Assembly (NCBI GenBank): GCA_036525795.1
Contig: DATCZS010000061.1
Span: 1 to 35,394 of the forward strand
Direction of reading: 5' to 3'
Source: DATCZS01 sp036525795
Lineage (GTDB): Bacteria > Actinomycetota > Acidimicrobiia > Spongiisociales > ZC4RG35
Length of the DNA stretch: 35,394 nucleotides
Made by a program: the position numbers and the translations under genes. Below the pieces are notes generated by a model, which saw only the letters and a program-made list of their open reading frames with translations, made no database searches and had not been told where the DNA came from. Positions within the stretch are counted from its first letter, which is position 1, and every line of letters begins with the position of its first letter. Shown in pieces: positions 1 through 8,583 of the stretch.

Positions 1-1544
1 GCACGGGAATGAGCCGGCTCACGACGGTGCCCGTCTCGAAGGCCTCGGCCGACCAGCGCAGCGGACGGGCGGGGCGCACGGAGCCGGGCGTCTCATACCG
101 GCTGTGGTCGAAGGTGGAGCAGGGGGCGCGCAAGGCCCACATCCAGCCCGAGATCACCCAGGTCGACCTGGCGGGGTTGGCCCTCGAGCTGTTCGCGTGG
201 GGGGTGGAGGACCCGCTCGAGCTCGCCTGGCTCGACCCACCTCCCGGGCGGACCTTCGCAGAAGGCGTGGCGCTCCTGCGCGAGCTGGGGGCCGTGGCGG
301 ACGGCGGGGGCCTGACAGAGACCGGGCGGGCAATGGTCGACCTCCCGCTCCACCCGCGCCTCGCCCGCATGGTGATCGCGGCAGGCGCCCACACCCCGCT
401 GGCCTGCATCGTGGCCGCCCTCGTCGACGACCGGGACATCCTTCGCGGCAGATGGGACGAGTTGCCGGTGGATCTGGCCATCAGGGTCAGGGCGGTGGCG
501 GGAATCTCCTCCGGTTCGGATTGCGACCCGAGAGGCGTGGAGCGGGTGCGGCGAGCGGCCGAGGACATCGCCAGACGGGCAGGGTGGTCGGGCTCCACCG
601 AGGTCGATCCGGACGCAGCCGGCGAGGTGCTGGCGCTGGCGTTCCCCGACCGTCTGGCCTACCGGCGCGGCAGCCCGGGGCGGTTCCAGCTGCGAACGGG
701 AACCACTGCCTGGTTCCCTGCGACAGATCCGCTGGCGACCGAGCGGTTTCTGGTGGTGGCTGATCTCGACGGCAAGCGAAAGGATGCCAGGATCCGGTTG
801 GCGTCTCCCCTCGACGCAGACACCGTGGTCGAGCTCTTCGAGAGCTTCCTCGATCACCAGGAGTCGGTGGTGTGGGAGGGCGATCGCATCGTCGAACGCC
901 GGGAGACGCGTATCGGCGGGATCACACTGGTGTCCTCCGACCGCCGTGCCGCGCCGGGTGATCTGCCGGCGCGGATGGTTCTCGACCGGGTCAGGTCGGA
1001 TCTCGATCTCCTGCCGTGGACCGAGGCGGCCCGGTCGCTGGCGGCGCGGGTGGCGTTCCTGTCGGAGCGGCTGGGCGATCCGTGGCCGGACTGGTCCGCC
1101 CCGGGTCTGCGAGCCACGCTGGGGGAGTGGCTCGGCGCCCATCTCTCCCAGGCCACCGGTCTCGACGATCTGCGCTCGCTCGAACTCGTCTCGGTCCTGC
1201 GATCGGCGCTGGGCCACCGGAGGAGCCAGGACCTGGAGCGGCTGGCGCCGCGTCGCATCGGGCTTCCCAGCGGAAGGGAGGTCGAGGTCGACTACTCCGA
1301 GGGCCGTCCGCGCCTGTCGGTCCGGGTACAGGAGATGTTCGGCGCCACCGCCACGCCGGAGGTCGCCGGTGAGCCCGTCGTGCTCGAGCTGCTGTCGCCC
1401 GCCCGCCGGCCCATCCAGGTGACCAGCGACCTCGCGGGATTCTGGCTGGGGAGCTGGCACGAGGTCCGCAAGGAGATGGCCGGGCGGTATCCCAAACACG
1501 ACTGGCCGCAGGATCCTGGCGGTGCGCCGCCCCCGCGACGCTGA
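1..1544 (+). CDS. hrpB: ATP-dependent helicase HrpB, C-terminal part (5' end outside window)
   Basis: This is the C-terminal roughly 510 residues of a DEAH-box helicase; the reading frame is already open at the left edge, so the ATPase motifs I-V lie outside. The first visible residues carry helicase motif VI (ADQRSGRAGR), which is followed by the winged-helix/HA2 region and the HrpB-specific C-terminal domain. The extreme C-terminus has the family ending (RYPKHDWPQDP followed by a proline- and arginine-rich tail). HrpB proteins are nucleic-acid-dependent ATPases with poorly defined roles in RNA metabolism. The first ATG in the window (position 9) is internal and not the real start. The next gene begins 57 bases downstream with its own -10-like box, so the two are probably transcribed separately. 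Family assignment is firm; cellular role is not. Confidence 0.93.
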   Translation, partial: TGMSRLTTVPVSKASADQRSGRAGRTEPGVSYRLWSKVEQGARKAHIQPEITQVDLAGLALELFAWGVEDPLELAWLDPPPGRTFAEGVALLRELGAVADGGGLTETGRAMVDLPLHPRLARMVIAAGAHTPLACIVAALVDDRDILRGRWDELPVDLAIRVRAVAGISSGSDCDPRGVERVRRAAEDIARRAGWSGSTEVDPDAAGEVLALAFPDRLAYRRGSPGRFQLRTGTTAWFPATDPLATERFLVVADLDGKRKDARIRLASPLDADTVVELFESFLDHQESVVWEGDRIVERRETRIGGITLVSSDRRAAPGDLPARMVLDRVRSDLDLLPWTEAARSLAARVAFLSERLGDPWPDWSAPGLRATLGEWLGAHLSQATGLDDLRSLELVSVLRSALGHRRSQDLERLAPRRIGLPSGREVEVDYSEGRPRLSVRVQEMFGATATPEVAGEPVVLELLSPARRPIQVTSDLAGFWLGSWHEVRKEMAGRYPKHDWPQDPGGAPPPRR

Positions 1545-1601
1545 GCTCCGGGGAGTGTCACCCGGCCATTCGTACGAGCACTCCGGTACCGTCTCCAGCC
1601 G

Positions 1602-3290
1602 ATGAGCCTCGAGATGACCATCGCCGCGACCGGGGTGGACGTCGCCGGAGCCGTCGAGATCGACGTCGCCGTCCTGGTGATGTCGCTCTTCGGTGGACTG
1701 GCGCTGTTCCTGCATGGGATGGACCGGATGACCGAGGCCTTGAAGACGGTCGCCGGTGGTCGGATGCGGCTGATCCTCGGCAAGCTCACCGCCAACCGCT
1801 TCATGGCGGTTGCCACCGGCGCCGGTGTCACGGCGGTCATCCAGTCCTCCTCTGTCACCACGGTGCTGGTGGTCGGTTTCGTCACATCGGGGTTGATGAC
1901 CCTGATCCAGGCGGCCGGGGTGATCATGGGGGCCAACGTCGGAACGACGATCACCGCCCAGATCATCGCCCTCGACGTCACCAGGTACGCGTTGGCGCTG
2001 GTTGCGGCCGGCTTCGCCCTCTCCTTCTTCGGAAGGCGCGAGGAGGCGAGAGCCCGCGGCACGGCGGTCATGGGACTGGGGCTGATCTTCTTCGGTATGG
2101 GGGTGATGGGCGATGCGATGCAGCCTCTTCGCAGCGAGCCGGCCTTCGTCGATGCGATGGTGTCGCTCGAGTCTCCCTGGCTGGGAATCGTCGTCGGGAT
2201 GGTCTTCACCGCCGTCGTGCAGTCGTCCTCTGCCACCACCGCGCTGGTCATCGTCCTGGCCACCCAGAATCTGATCGCCCTCGACGCAGGTATCGCCGTG
2301 ATCCTCGGCGCCAACATCGGCACCTCGATCACCGCCCTGCTGGCATCGATCGGCAAACCGCGCGACGCCCTGCGGGCGGCGGCGATCCACACCGGTTTCA
2401 ACGTGGGCGGCGTCCTTCTCTTCCTGCCGCTGATCGGGATTCTCGTCGGGATCGTCGAGAGGATCGGCGGCGGGCTGGCCCGCGAGATCGCCAACGCCCA
2501 CACCATCTTCAACGTGTCGGTGACCGCGGTGTTCCTGGTCTTCCTCCCTTCGTACGTGCGCCTGATCGAGAGGGTCGTGCGCGACCGCCCCGAGCCGGAA
2601 GAGAAGCGGATCAGAGCCAAGTACCTCGACACCGAGCTGCTGCGAACGCCGCCCCTCGCCGTGGACCGTGCCCGGCTCGAGTTGACCCGCCTCGCCGCCC
2701 GGGTGAGGACCATGCTCGACCGGGTCGTCCCGCTGGTATTCGATGGAACGCGGTCCGATCTGGCCGAGTTGGAGGCGCTCGACGACGAGGTCGATGCGCT
2801 CCACGGCCACATCATCACCTACCTCGGCCAGATCGGTCGTCAGTCGCTCAGCGATGCAGACTCCGAGGAGCTGGTGGGGCTCATGGAGGCCACCAACAAC
2901 ATGGAGGCGATCGGGGACATCATCGAGACCAATCTCGTTGCGCTCGGGTTCGGCCGCATCGAAACGGGGTTGGTGGTCAGCGATGCCACCCGCCGGGTCA
3001 TCGTGGAGTTTCACGGCGCCGTCACGCGCGCCTTCGACGGAGCGATGATCGCAGTGACGCAGCGAAACCGGGAGGAGGCCTCGCGGGTGTCGGCGATGAA
3101 GGAAGAGATCAACAGCCTCGAGCGGCAGGCCGCCGCCCACGAGGCGGAACGGTTGGTCGCCCCCGAGCCGAACCGGGTGGAGGCCTACCGCTTCGAGATG
3201 GACGTGATCAACAACCTCAAACGGATCTACTACTTCGCCAAGCGGACGGCGCGAGCGGCCGTTCCCGCCGGAGAGCGCGCCCGCGACTGA
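1602..3290 (+). CDS. Na/Pi-cotransporter family protein with PhoU-like C-terminal domain
   Basis: A 562-residue membrane protein of the NptA/YjbB (PNaS) family, predicted to couple sodium and phosphate movement across the cytoplasmic membrane. The membrane half contains the duplicated family signature: QSSS at residues 81-84 and again at 207-210, each followed by a GAN-(V/I)-GT motif (about 110-115 and 236-241). Residues from about 340 to 550 are soluble, helical and resemble PhoU, as in the long two-domain members of this family. The ATG at 1602 is preceded by TACCGT (1587-1592) with a 9-base gap and no clear Shine-Dalgarno sequence, so the mRNA may be leaderless. Whether it imports or exports phosphate cannot be told from sequence; no phosphate-regulon genes are adjacent. 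Confidence 0.9.
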   Translation: MSLEMTIAATGVDVAGAVEIDVAVLVMSLFGGLALFLHGMDRMTEALKTVAGGRMRLILGKLTANRFMAVATGAGVTAVIQSSSVTTVLVVGFVTSGLMTLIQAAGVIMGANVGTTITAQIIALDVTRYALALVAAGFALSFFGRREEARARGTAVMGLGLIFFGMGVMGDAMQPLRSEPAFVDAMVSLESPWLGIVVGMVFTAVVQSSSATTALVIVLATQNLIALDAGIAVILGANIGTSITALLASIGKPRDALRAAAIHTGFNVGGVLLFLPLIGILVGIVERIGGGLAREIANAHTIFNVSVTAVFLVFLPSYVRLIERVVRDRPEPEEKRIRAKYLDTELLRTPPLAVDRARLELTRLAARVRTMLDRVVPLVFDGTRSDLAELEALDDEVDALHGHIITYLGQIGRQSLSDADSEELVGLMEATNNMEAIGDIIETNLVALGFGRIETGLVVSDATRRVIVEFHGAVTRAFDGAMIAVTQRNREEASRVSAMKEEINSLERQAAAHEAERLVAPEPNRVEAYRFEMDVINNLKRIYYFAKRTARAAVPAGERARD

Positions 3291-3354
3291 TGGCGCCTTC
3301 CCATGGAGGGCACCGCTCCGTTGCGACCGGGTAGGTTGACGGCGAGGAGGAATC

Positions 3355-4443
3355 ATGCGCGCTGCCGTCGTCCGGGAGTTCGGGCAGGTCGAGATCGCCG
3401 AGGTCGAGGTCGACGGGCCCCGGCGCGGTGAACTGCTGGTGCGGACCGGGGCGTGCGGCCTGTGCCACTCGGATCTCCACGCCGTCGAGGGTTCATTCCG
3501 GTCCGCATTGCCGATGGTGATCGGACACGAGGTGGCGGGATTCGTCGAGGCGGTCGGCGACGGGGTCGAGGGATTCCGACAGGGTGACACGGTCGTGTTG
3601 ACACTGTCGCAGTTCTGTGGATCGTGCCCCGCGTGCGACAGGGGGGATCAGTGGCTGTGTCATCGCCGCCAGGCGCCGCCGTTGGTCCGGGGCGATGACG
3701 AGCCCTCTCGCCTCGCCGTGGAAGGGGCCGCGGCCTCACAATTCCTCAACATCGGAGGGTTCGCCGAGCGGGTGGTGGTGAGTCAACAGGCGGCGGTGGC
3801 CGTACCCGCGGAGCTGCCGCCGGCGGTGGCGGCGATCCTCGGCTGCGGCGTGCTGACCGGATTCGGAACCATCGCCAATGTGGCCCGGGTGGCGCCCGGA
3901 GAGTCGGTGGTGGTCGTCGGGTGTGGTGGTGTGGGCCTGGCGGCGATCCAGGGAGCCCGAATCGCCGGAGCCTCGACCATCGTGGCGGTGGACCTGTCCG
4001 GGGAGGCCCTGCAGCTGGCCGAGCGGGTGGGAGCGACCCACGTCGTCCACCCGCCGGAGGACGATCCGGTGCGGGCGGTCCGCTCGATCACCGCCGGGGC
4101 GGACCACGTCGTCGAGGCGGTCGGCCTCCCGGCCACGCTGGAGCAGGCCACCGAGATGGTTCGACCGGGAGGGGTCGTCTACGTGGTGGGACTGGCCCCG
4201 GTCGGAACCAAGTCCACCGTCGATGCATTCAAGCTGGTGTGGTTGAACAGGACGATCAGGGGGGTGCTGATGGGCGCCAACCGTTTCAGGCGCGATGTTC
4301 CCCGGCTGGCCGACCTCTACCTCGGCGGGCGACTGGACGTCGAGGCCATGATCACCGACCGAATCGGGCTGGATGACGTTCCGGCCGCCCTGGACCGAAT
4401 GCGGCAAGGGGCGGTGGGAAGGACGGTCGCCCTCCTGGAGTGA
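3355..4443 (+). CDS. Zinc-dependent alcohol dehydrogenase (MDR superfamily)
   Basis: A 362-residue medium-chain dehydrogenase predicted to oxidise an alcohol (or reduce an aldehyde) with NAD(P). The catalytic zinc ligands are visible: Cys in CGLCHSDL near residue 37, His in GHEVAG, and a later Cys in GCGVLTGFGT. The structural zinc lobe has four cysteines (FCGSCPACDRGDQWLC). The Rossmann motif is GCGGVG. The layout with GCGVLTGFG resembles the class III/NDMA-linked alcohol dehydrogenase branch more than the short ADH branch, but the substrate is unknown. The ATG at 3355 has a strong Shine-Dalgarno sequence (GAGGAGGAA) just upstream and a TAGGTT -10-like box about 17 bases before it, so this gene, unlike many neighbours, has a short 5' leader. 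Confidence 0.9.
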   Translation: MRAAVVREFGQVEIAEVEVDGPRRGELLVRTGACGLCHSDLHAVEGSFRSALPMVIGHEVAGFVEAVGDGVEGFRQGDTVVLTLSQFCGSCPACDRGDQWLCHRRQAPPLVRGDDEPSRLAVEGAAASQFLNIGGFAERVVVSQQAAVAVPAELPPAVAAILGCGVLTGFGTIANVARVAPGESVVVVGCGGVGLAAIQGARIAGASTIVAVDLSGEALQLAERVGATHVVHPPEDDPVRAVRSITAGADHVVEAVGLPATLEQATEMVRPGGVVYVVGLAPVGTKSTVDAFKLVWLNRTIRGVLMGANRFRRDVPRLADLYLGGRLDVEAMITDRIGLDDVPAALDRMRQGAVGRTVALLE

Positions 4444-4488
4444 AGGCTGTCCCCGGCGCGTATCCCGGCGCTCCGACCGGGGGGAGGG

Positions 4489-5169
4489 CTAGCGGAGGAC
4501 TGCGACCAGCACCGCCAGCGTCAGAACCGCCAACCCGGCTGCCAGCACGACCACCGGCGGGTAGCGGTTGGGGAACCGCACCCGGAGGGAGTCGTCGAGG
4601 TAGGCGAACGTTGCGATCAGGGTGGTCGCGGTCCCGACGATGGTGAGGACGACCACGACGGCGGTGGGAACGAAGATCACCGCGACGAGGAACGCCACCA
4701 AAGCTGTCCACAATGCCGGTCCGCCTCGCAGCGACCGCACCCGGTCGCGTACCTGGGACATATCCGGCTTGATCTCGTCGAGGGCGTCGTCGAGTCGCCG
4801 CCGCATCGACGGGCGGGGCTCGGAGGGCGCCGGCGGCTCGCCGGCCTCTCTGCGCCCGGTCGGCGCCTTTTCGCCTCCCCTCACCCTGGGCCCACGCCTT
4901 CCCTTCCTCGCCTCGCGCTCCTCGGGCAGCCTCAGCCCGGTGGCGGCCATGAACCCGCGCCGGTCGCGCAGATCGAGTACCGCCCGTTCGCCTTCGACGT
5001 CGAGAAACAACGCGTGATCCGACTCCCTGATCCCCAGGTACGACACCGGCCACTCCCCGATGAGGTGGGTCCGTGAGGTCAGTGTGACCATCCCCTCGGT
5101 GACCGACACGGTCACCGGAAGCGAGTCGGTGTCGCCTTCGATCCGGAACTCACCGGTGAACACGGACAT
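4489..5169 (-). CDS. Hypothetical membrane protein with two C-terminal transmembrane segments
   Basis: A 226-residue protein that I do not recognise. Residues 1 to about 90 form a soluble, beta-rich domain (MSVFTGEFRIEG onward). Residues about 90-140 are a charged, Pro/Arg/Lys/Glu-rich linker, and two hydrophobic segments follow at about 155-190 and 203-226. The protein is probably anchored by its C-terminus with the N-terminal domain in the cytoplasm, which is inference from charge. The frame stays open further upstream, but the upstream part is low-complexity and lacks the bias of a real N-terminus. The ATG at 5169 has an AAGGA ribosome-binding site 7 bases away, so I chose it. The gene is convergent with the dehydrogenase at 3355-4443. 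Confidence 0.7.
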   Translation of the reverse strand: MSVFTGEFRIEGDTDSLPVTVSVTEGMVTLTSRTHLIGEWPVSYLGIRESDHALFLDVEGERAVLDLRDRRGFMAATGLRLPEEREARKGRRGPRVRGGEKAPTGRREAGEPPAPSEPRPSMRRRLDDALDEIKPDMSQVRDRVRSLRGGPALWTALVAFLVAVIFVPTAVVVVLTIVGTATTLIATFAYLDDSLRVRFPNRYPPVVVLAAGLAVLTLAVLVAVLR

Positions 5170-5265
5170 GCGGCAATCCTTCGTGCTGCGGGATGGGATT
5201 GCATTGTCGCATCCGATTCCGGGTTCGCAATGGGGATCGGCTGCGGCCTGATGTAGCGTGCGCAG

Positions 5266-6108
5266 GTGGACGATCTCACCCCGCTGGTTGCCGGATGGCC
5301 GGTCGGGCGTGCCGCGGTGGGGGTCGCCGCCGCCGACGGCGTCCTCGGCACGGCCGGCGATGTCTCCTGGGTCACCCGGATCGCCTCGGTTTCCAAGATC
5401 CTGACCGGCCACGCCGCCCTGGTGGCCCTCGAGGAGGAGACCATCCGACTCGATGAGCCGGCCGGGCCAGCCGGCTCCACCGTTGAGCATCTGCTGGCGC
5501 ACGCGTCGGGGCTCTCATTCTCCGGTGATGTTCCCCTGGCCAGGCCCGGACGGCGCCGGATCTACTCCAACGCAGGGATCGAGGCCTTCGCCGAGCATCT
5601 CGCCGCCCGGGCCGGGATGCGGTTCGAGCGCTACCTCCATGCAGGCGTGTTCGAGCCGCTGGAGATGGGCGCCACCCTCCTGCTCGGTTCGCCGGCGCAC
5701 GACGTCCACTCGAACGTCGACGATCTCCTCCGGTTCTGCCGGGAGCTCCTGGATCCCGTGCTGATCGATCGCTCGACGCTCGAGATGGCCGTCACTCCGC
5801 ACTTTCCGGAGTTGCGGGGTGTGGTCCCCGGCATCGGGCGGTTCGACCCCTGTCCGTGGGGGCTGACCTTCGAGGTCCGGGGCTCGAAGGATCCACACTG
5901 GACCGGGCGTTCCAACAGCGCCGGGACCTTCGGGCACTTCGGAGGGTCGGGCACCTTCCTCTGGGTGGACCCGGATGCGGGGCTGGCTGCAGTGGGGCTG
6001 AGCGACCGTGAGTTCGGCCCCTGGGCCCTCGAGGTGTGGCCCGGGTTCTGCGATGCGGTGCTGGCCCGATACGAAGGCGTCAGGTCCGGGGGTCGAACCA
6101 GGCCTTGA
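5266..6108 (+). CDS. Serine hydrolase of the beta-lactamase/penicillin-binding protein C family
   Basis: A 280-residue member of the class C beta-lactamase-like family (esterases, D-aminopeptidases, beta-lactamases). The nucleophile motif SxxK is SVSK at residues 41-44, the second motif is YSN at 100-102, and the third, the HxG variant of KTG, is HFGGSG at 224-229. There is no signal peptide, so it is probably cytoplasmic, unlike true beta-lactamases, and an esterase-like role is more likely than antibiotic resistance. The GTG at 5266 is preceded by TAGCGT (5254-5259) with only 6 bases between, suggesting leaderless translation. Its 3' end overlaps the convergent dehydrogenase gene by 29 bases. 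Confidence 0.85.
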   Translation: MDDLTPLVAGWPVGRAAVGVAAADGVLGTAGDVSWVTRIASVSKILTGHAALVALEEETIRLDEPAGPAGSTVEHLLAHASGLSFSGDVPLARPGRRRIYSNAGIEAFAEHLAARAGMRFERYLHAGVFEPLEMGATLLLGSPAHDVHSNVDDLLRFCRELLDPVLIDRSTLEMAVTPHFPELRGVVPGIGRFDPCPWGLTFEVRGSKDPHWTGRSNSAGTFGHFGGSGTFLWVDPDAGLAAVGLSDREFGPWALEVWPGFCDAVLARYEGVRSGGRTRP

Positions 6109-7132
6109 TGATCCCGGCCGACCGGTCGGCGAACCGGCGATAGGTCCCGGGCCCGGCCGACAGGGGGAGTCCCTCGTCGGTGAACACCACCCGCTCCGGC
6201 GTCGCCAAGGCACCGGACGCGACCAGCGGAATGAGCTCGTCGAGCAGTGAGCGGACCGGTGCCCGTCCGGTTCTGATCGTGAGGTTTCGGTCATACGCCT
6301 CGACGGGGCTGAACCCGAAGGCGGCCGACGTCTGGACCGCGATCGAAGAAAGCGTGGCGCCCGGGCGACACAGGCCGGCTGCGAGCTGCTGGGCTCGCCG
6401 GGTCCCGGCGGCGTCGATCACGCTTCCCGCGGGTTCGATCCCTCCGAGCCGAGGATCATCGGGAGCCAACGCGTGCGCCCCGAGACGGGCGGCGGCGGCG
6501 CGCCTCTCCTCCACCGGGTCGATGACGGTGATGTCCCCGACGCCGAGGTGGGAGGCGGATGCCACCGCGCACAGCCCGACCGAACCCGCCCCGATCACGA
6601 CCAGTGGCTCGCCGGGGACGGCCTCCGAGCGGCGAACGGCGTACCAGCCGGTGGGCAGGTTGTCGGCGAGGAGCAGTGCCTGGGGGATGGTGAACCGGCC
6701 GGGTATCTGCACGAGGGTCGAATCGGCCATCGGCACGGAGACCTTCTGCGCCTGCATCCCGTCGAGCGCCGGGCGCTCCGGTCTCTCGGGGTCGCCCCAG
6801 CCGAACAGCACCGCCTCGGCGCAGCGCGAGCTGAGCCCTGATGTGCACGGACGGCAGGCACCGCAGGCGGTCGTGAAAGGGACGATCACCCGATCGCCGA
6901 CCGCGACGCCGCGCACTTCGGCGCCGATCTCGGTCACGAAGCCGACGGCTTCGTGACCGGGGATGACTCCGGGGCGTGCCGGCTCGACTCCCAGATACGG
7001 ATGCAGGTCGGAGCCGCACAGTCCGGACCCCTCGATCTCGACGGTGGCGGCGTGGCCGGCCGGAGGCGTCGGGTCGGGGTGCGCCGCGCGAAACGAAACC
7101 GATTCGGGGCCTTCGAACACCAGGGCGTGCAT
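6080..7132 (-). CDS. Zinc-binding alcohol/polyol dehydrogenase (MDR superfamily)
   Basis: A 350-residue zinc-dependent dehydrogenase, different from the one at 3355-4443. Catalytic zinc ligands are in SGLCGSDLH and GHEAVG. The structural zinc lobe is ACGACRPCTSGLSSRC, and the nucleotide-binding motif is GAGSVG. The sequence LADNLPTGWY before the Rossmann fold is typical of the formaldehyde dehydrogenase-like and sorbitol/threonine dehydrogenase-like branches. The substrate is unknown. The ATG at 7132 lies 7 bases after TACGAT (plus-strand 7140-7145), with no Shine-Dalgarno sequence. The frame stays open upstream across fabH, but that part is antisense shadow. It is divergent from fabH, with 84 bases between the starts. 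Confidence 0.88.
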   Translation of the reverse strand: MHALVFEGPESVSFRAAHPDPTPPAGHAATVEIEGSGLCGSDLHPYLGVEPARPGVIPGHEAVGFVTEIGAEVRGVAVGDRVIVPFTTACGACRPCTSGLSSRCAEAVLFGWGDPERPERPALDGMQAQKVSVPMADSTLVQIPGRFTIPQALLLADNLPTGWYAVRRSEAVPGEPLVVIGAGSVGLCAVASASHLGVGDITVIDPVEERRAAAARLGAHALAPDDPRLGGIEPAGSVIDAAGTRRAQQLAAGLCRPGATLSSIAVQTSAAFGFSPVEAYDRNLTIRTGRAPVRSLLDELIPLVASGALATPERVVFTDEGLPLSAGPGTYRRFADRSAGIIKAWFDPRT

Positions 7133-7216
7133 ACGGGAGATCGTACGGCCCCCGGCCGCTGCCCTGGCTCCCCCGAACCCGGTAGCGTTGCCCCTGCGCA
7201 GCGACGGGAGAAGACC

Positions 7217-8194
7217 TTGGCATCGGTACTGGGATTGGGTGGATACGTCCCCGAGCGGGTCATGACCAACGCAGACTGGGCCGAGCTCGTCGACACCACC
7301 GACGAATGGATCAGGACTCGAACCGGGATCGAGCGCCGTCGGTTCGCCGCCGAAGACCAATCGACCGCCGACCTGGCCGTGCTCGCCGCCGAGCGGGCGC
7401 TGCACTCGGCGGGGCTCGACGGGCAGTCGATCGATGAGGTCATCGTCGCCACCGACACGCCCGAGGTCTACACCCCCGACACCGCCTCCTTTCTCCAACA
7501 CCGGCTCGGTATGCGAAGCGTGCCCGCATACGACCTGGGAGGTTCGGGGTGTGCCGGATTCGTCCAGGCCCTCGACGTGGCTCGATCCCGGATCCACATG
7601 GCCGGCTCGACGATTCTGGTGGTCGGTGTCGAGCTCATCTCCCGCTTGATCTCCTGGAAGGAGCGGGATACCTGTGTGCTCTTCGGTGACGCGGCCGGAG
7701 CCGCCGTCCTGGGTCCCTCGGGAGGATCTGCCCGCCTGCTGGATGTGGTGGCAGGCACCGACGGCTCGCGCTGGGGGATCCTCACCCTGGCGACCGGGGG
7801 CACGCGTCACCCCTTTGACGAGGAAGCGCTGGCGACGGGCGCGCACAAGCATCTGACCATGGACGGCAGGGCAGTGTTCCGCGAGGCGGTGCACCGAATG
7901 TCGGCGGCGGTCGAGGAAGTGCTCGACCGGGTCGGACGCACGGTGGACGACGTGGCCATCGTGATCCCGCACCAGGCCAACAAGCGGATCATCGACGCGG
8001 TCGGCGCACGGCTCGGCGTGGAATCGGACCGGGTGTACGTGAACGTGAACGAGTACGGCAACACCGGCTCGGCGTCCGTGCCCCTGGCGTTGTGGGAGGC
8101 CCACTCCACCGGGCGCATCCACCCCGGAGACCTGGTGGTGCTCACCGCATTCGGGGCGGGGTTCCACTGGGCGGCAGCCGCCCTTCAGTTCTGA
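7217..8194 (+). CDS. fabH: 3-oxoacyl-ACP synthase III (KAS III, FabH-like)
   Basis: A 325-residue thiolase-fold condensing enzyme that starts fatty acid (or a related acyl) chain synthesis by joining an acyl-CoA primer to malonyl-ACP. The Cys-His-Asn triad is complete: Cys112 in DLGGSGCAG, His252 in PHQANKR and Asn282 in EYGNTGSASVP. The size fits FabH. I chose the TTG at 7217 because it gives the normal FabH N-terminus (ASVLGLGGYVPERVMTN), and GGGAG at 7206-7210 is a well-placed ribosome-binding site. A TAGCGT -10-like box lies at 7184-7189. The frame is open to 6953, but the extra residues are not FabH-like. No other fatty-acid genes adjoin it, so it could serve a secondary pathway; the divergent partner is a dehydrogenase. 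Confidence 0.9.
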   Translation: MASVLGLGGYVPERVMTNADWAELVDTTDEWIRTRTGIERRRFAAEDQSTADLAVLAAERALHSAGLDGQSIDEVIVATDTPEVYTPDTASFLQHRLGMRSVPAYDLGGSGCAGFVQALDVARSRIHMAGSTILVVGVELISRLISWKERDTCVLFGDAAGAAVLGPSGGSARLLDVVAGTDGSRWGILTLATGGTRHPFDEEALATGAHKHLTMDGRAVFREAVHRMSAAVEEVLDRVGRTVDDVAIVIPHQANKRIIDAVGARLGVESDRVYVNVNEYGNTGSASVPLALWEAHSTGRIHPGDLVVLTAFGAGFHWAAAALQF

Positions 8195-8213
8195 CGCGGC
8201 CGGGTCTGACGCG

Positions 8214-8243
8214 GTCGGGCCCGCCCCGGAGGGCGGGCCCGAC
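8214..8243. terminator. Bidirectional hairpin between convergent genes
   Basis: A perfect 12-bp inverted repeat (GTCGGGCCCGCC at 8214-8225 and its complement at 8232-8243) with a 6-base loop lies between the ends of fabH and the RRM gene. There is no long T run on either strand, as is common for terminators in high-GC actinobacteria. It could serve both genes. Confidence 0.7.
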
Positions 8244-8265
8244 ACGTTGTCTCAACGCCTGACTG

Positions 8266-8583
8266 CTACCAGCGGCTACGACCCCCGCGGTCGCCGCGGT
8301 CGCCGCGGTCTCCGCGGTCTCCGCCTCTGCCGCCACGCTGAGTCCGGGGGCGGGCCTCGTTCACCGTGAGGTTCCTGCCACCCAACTCGCTGTCGTGCAT
8401 CTCTTCGATCGCCGCCCGTGCGGCGGAATCGTCGGCCATCTCGACGAAGCCGAAGCCTCGCGACCGACCGGTATCACGGTCGGTTACGACCTGGGCTGAC
8501 GTCACCTCGCCGAAGCGCCGGAACATCGCGGCGAGATCCTCGCTCGAGGTGGAAAAGGGCAAATTGCCCACATACAGATTCAT
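8266..8583 (-). CDS. RNA-binding protein with one RRM domain and an RGG/RGD tail
   Basis: A 105-residue protein with a single RNA recognition motif at residues 1-78. RNP2 is LYVGNL (3-8) and RNP1 is RGFGFVEM (42-49), both with the aromatic RNA-stacking residues present. Residues about 83-105 are a disordered tail of RGG and GDR repeats ending in RSRW, encoded by a 9-bp DNA repeat (8285-8320). Such small RRM proteins in cyanobacteria and some other bacteria are cold-induced RNA chaperone-like factors, and the tail resembles an RNA-binding RGG box. The ATG has a strong AGGAGGAG ribosome-binding site. The gene is divergent from a DEAD-box RNA helicase and has an unusually long, structured 5' leader (see 8584-8714). 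Confidence 0.92.
   Translation of the reverse strand: MNLYVGNLPFSTSSEDLAAMFRRFGEVTSAQVVTDRDTGRSRGFGFVEMADDSAARAAIEEMHDSELGGRNLTVNEARPRTQRGGRGGDRGDRGDRGDRGGRSRW

Noticed and set aside
93..3590. An open reading frame of more than 1100 codons on the minus strand across hrpB and the Na/Pi transporter gene
   Set aside because: It is antisense to two clear protein families, has low-complexity composition (Arg, Gly, Asp, His-rich) and no recognisable domain. Long antisense frames are expected at this GC content.
5170..5502. An upstream extension of the hypothetical membrane protein at 4489-5169
   Set aside because: It would be antisense to the serine hydrolase gene and is low-complexity; the ATG at 5169 has a ribosome-binding site.
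5266..6108. The serine hydrolase as an antibiotic-resistance beta-lactamase
   Set aside because: There is no signal peptide, the protein is shorter than class C enzymes and the third motif is HFG rather than KTG.
6953..7216. An N-terminal extension of FabH
   Set aside because: The extra 88 residues overlap the divergent dehydrogenase and its promoter and do not resemble FabH; TTG 7217 has a ribosome-binding site.
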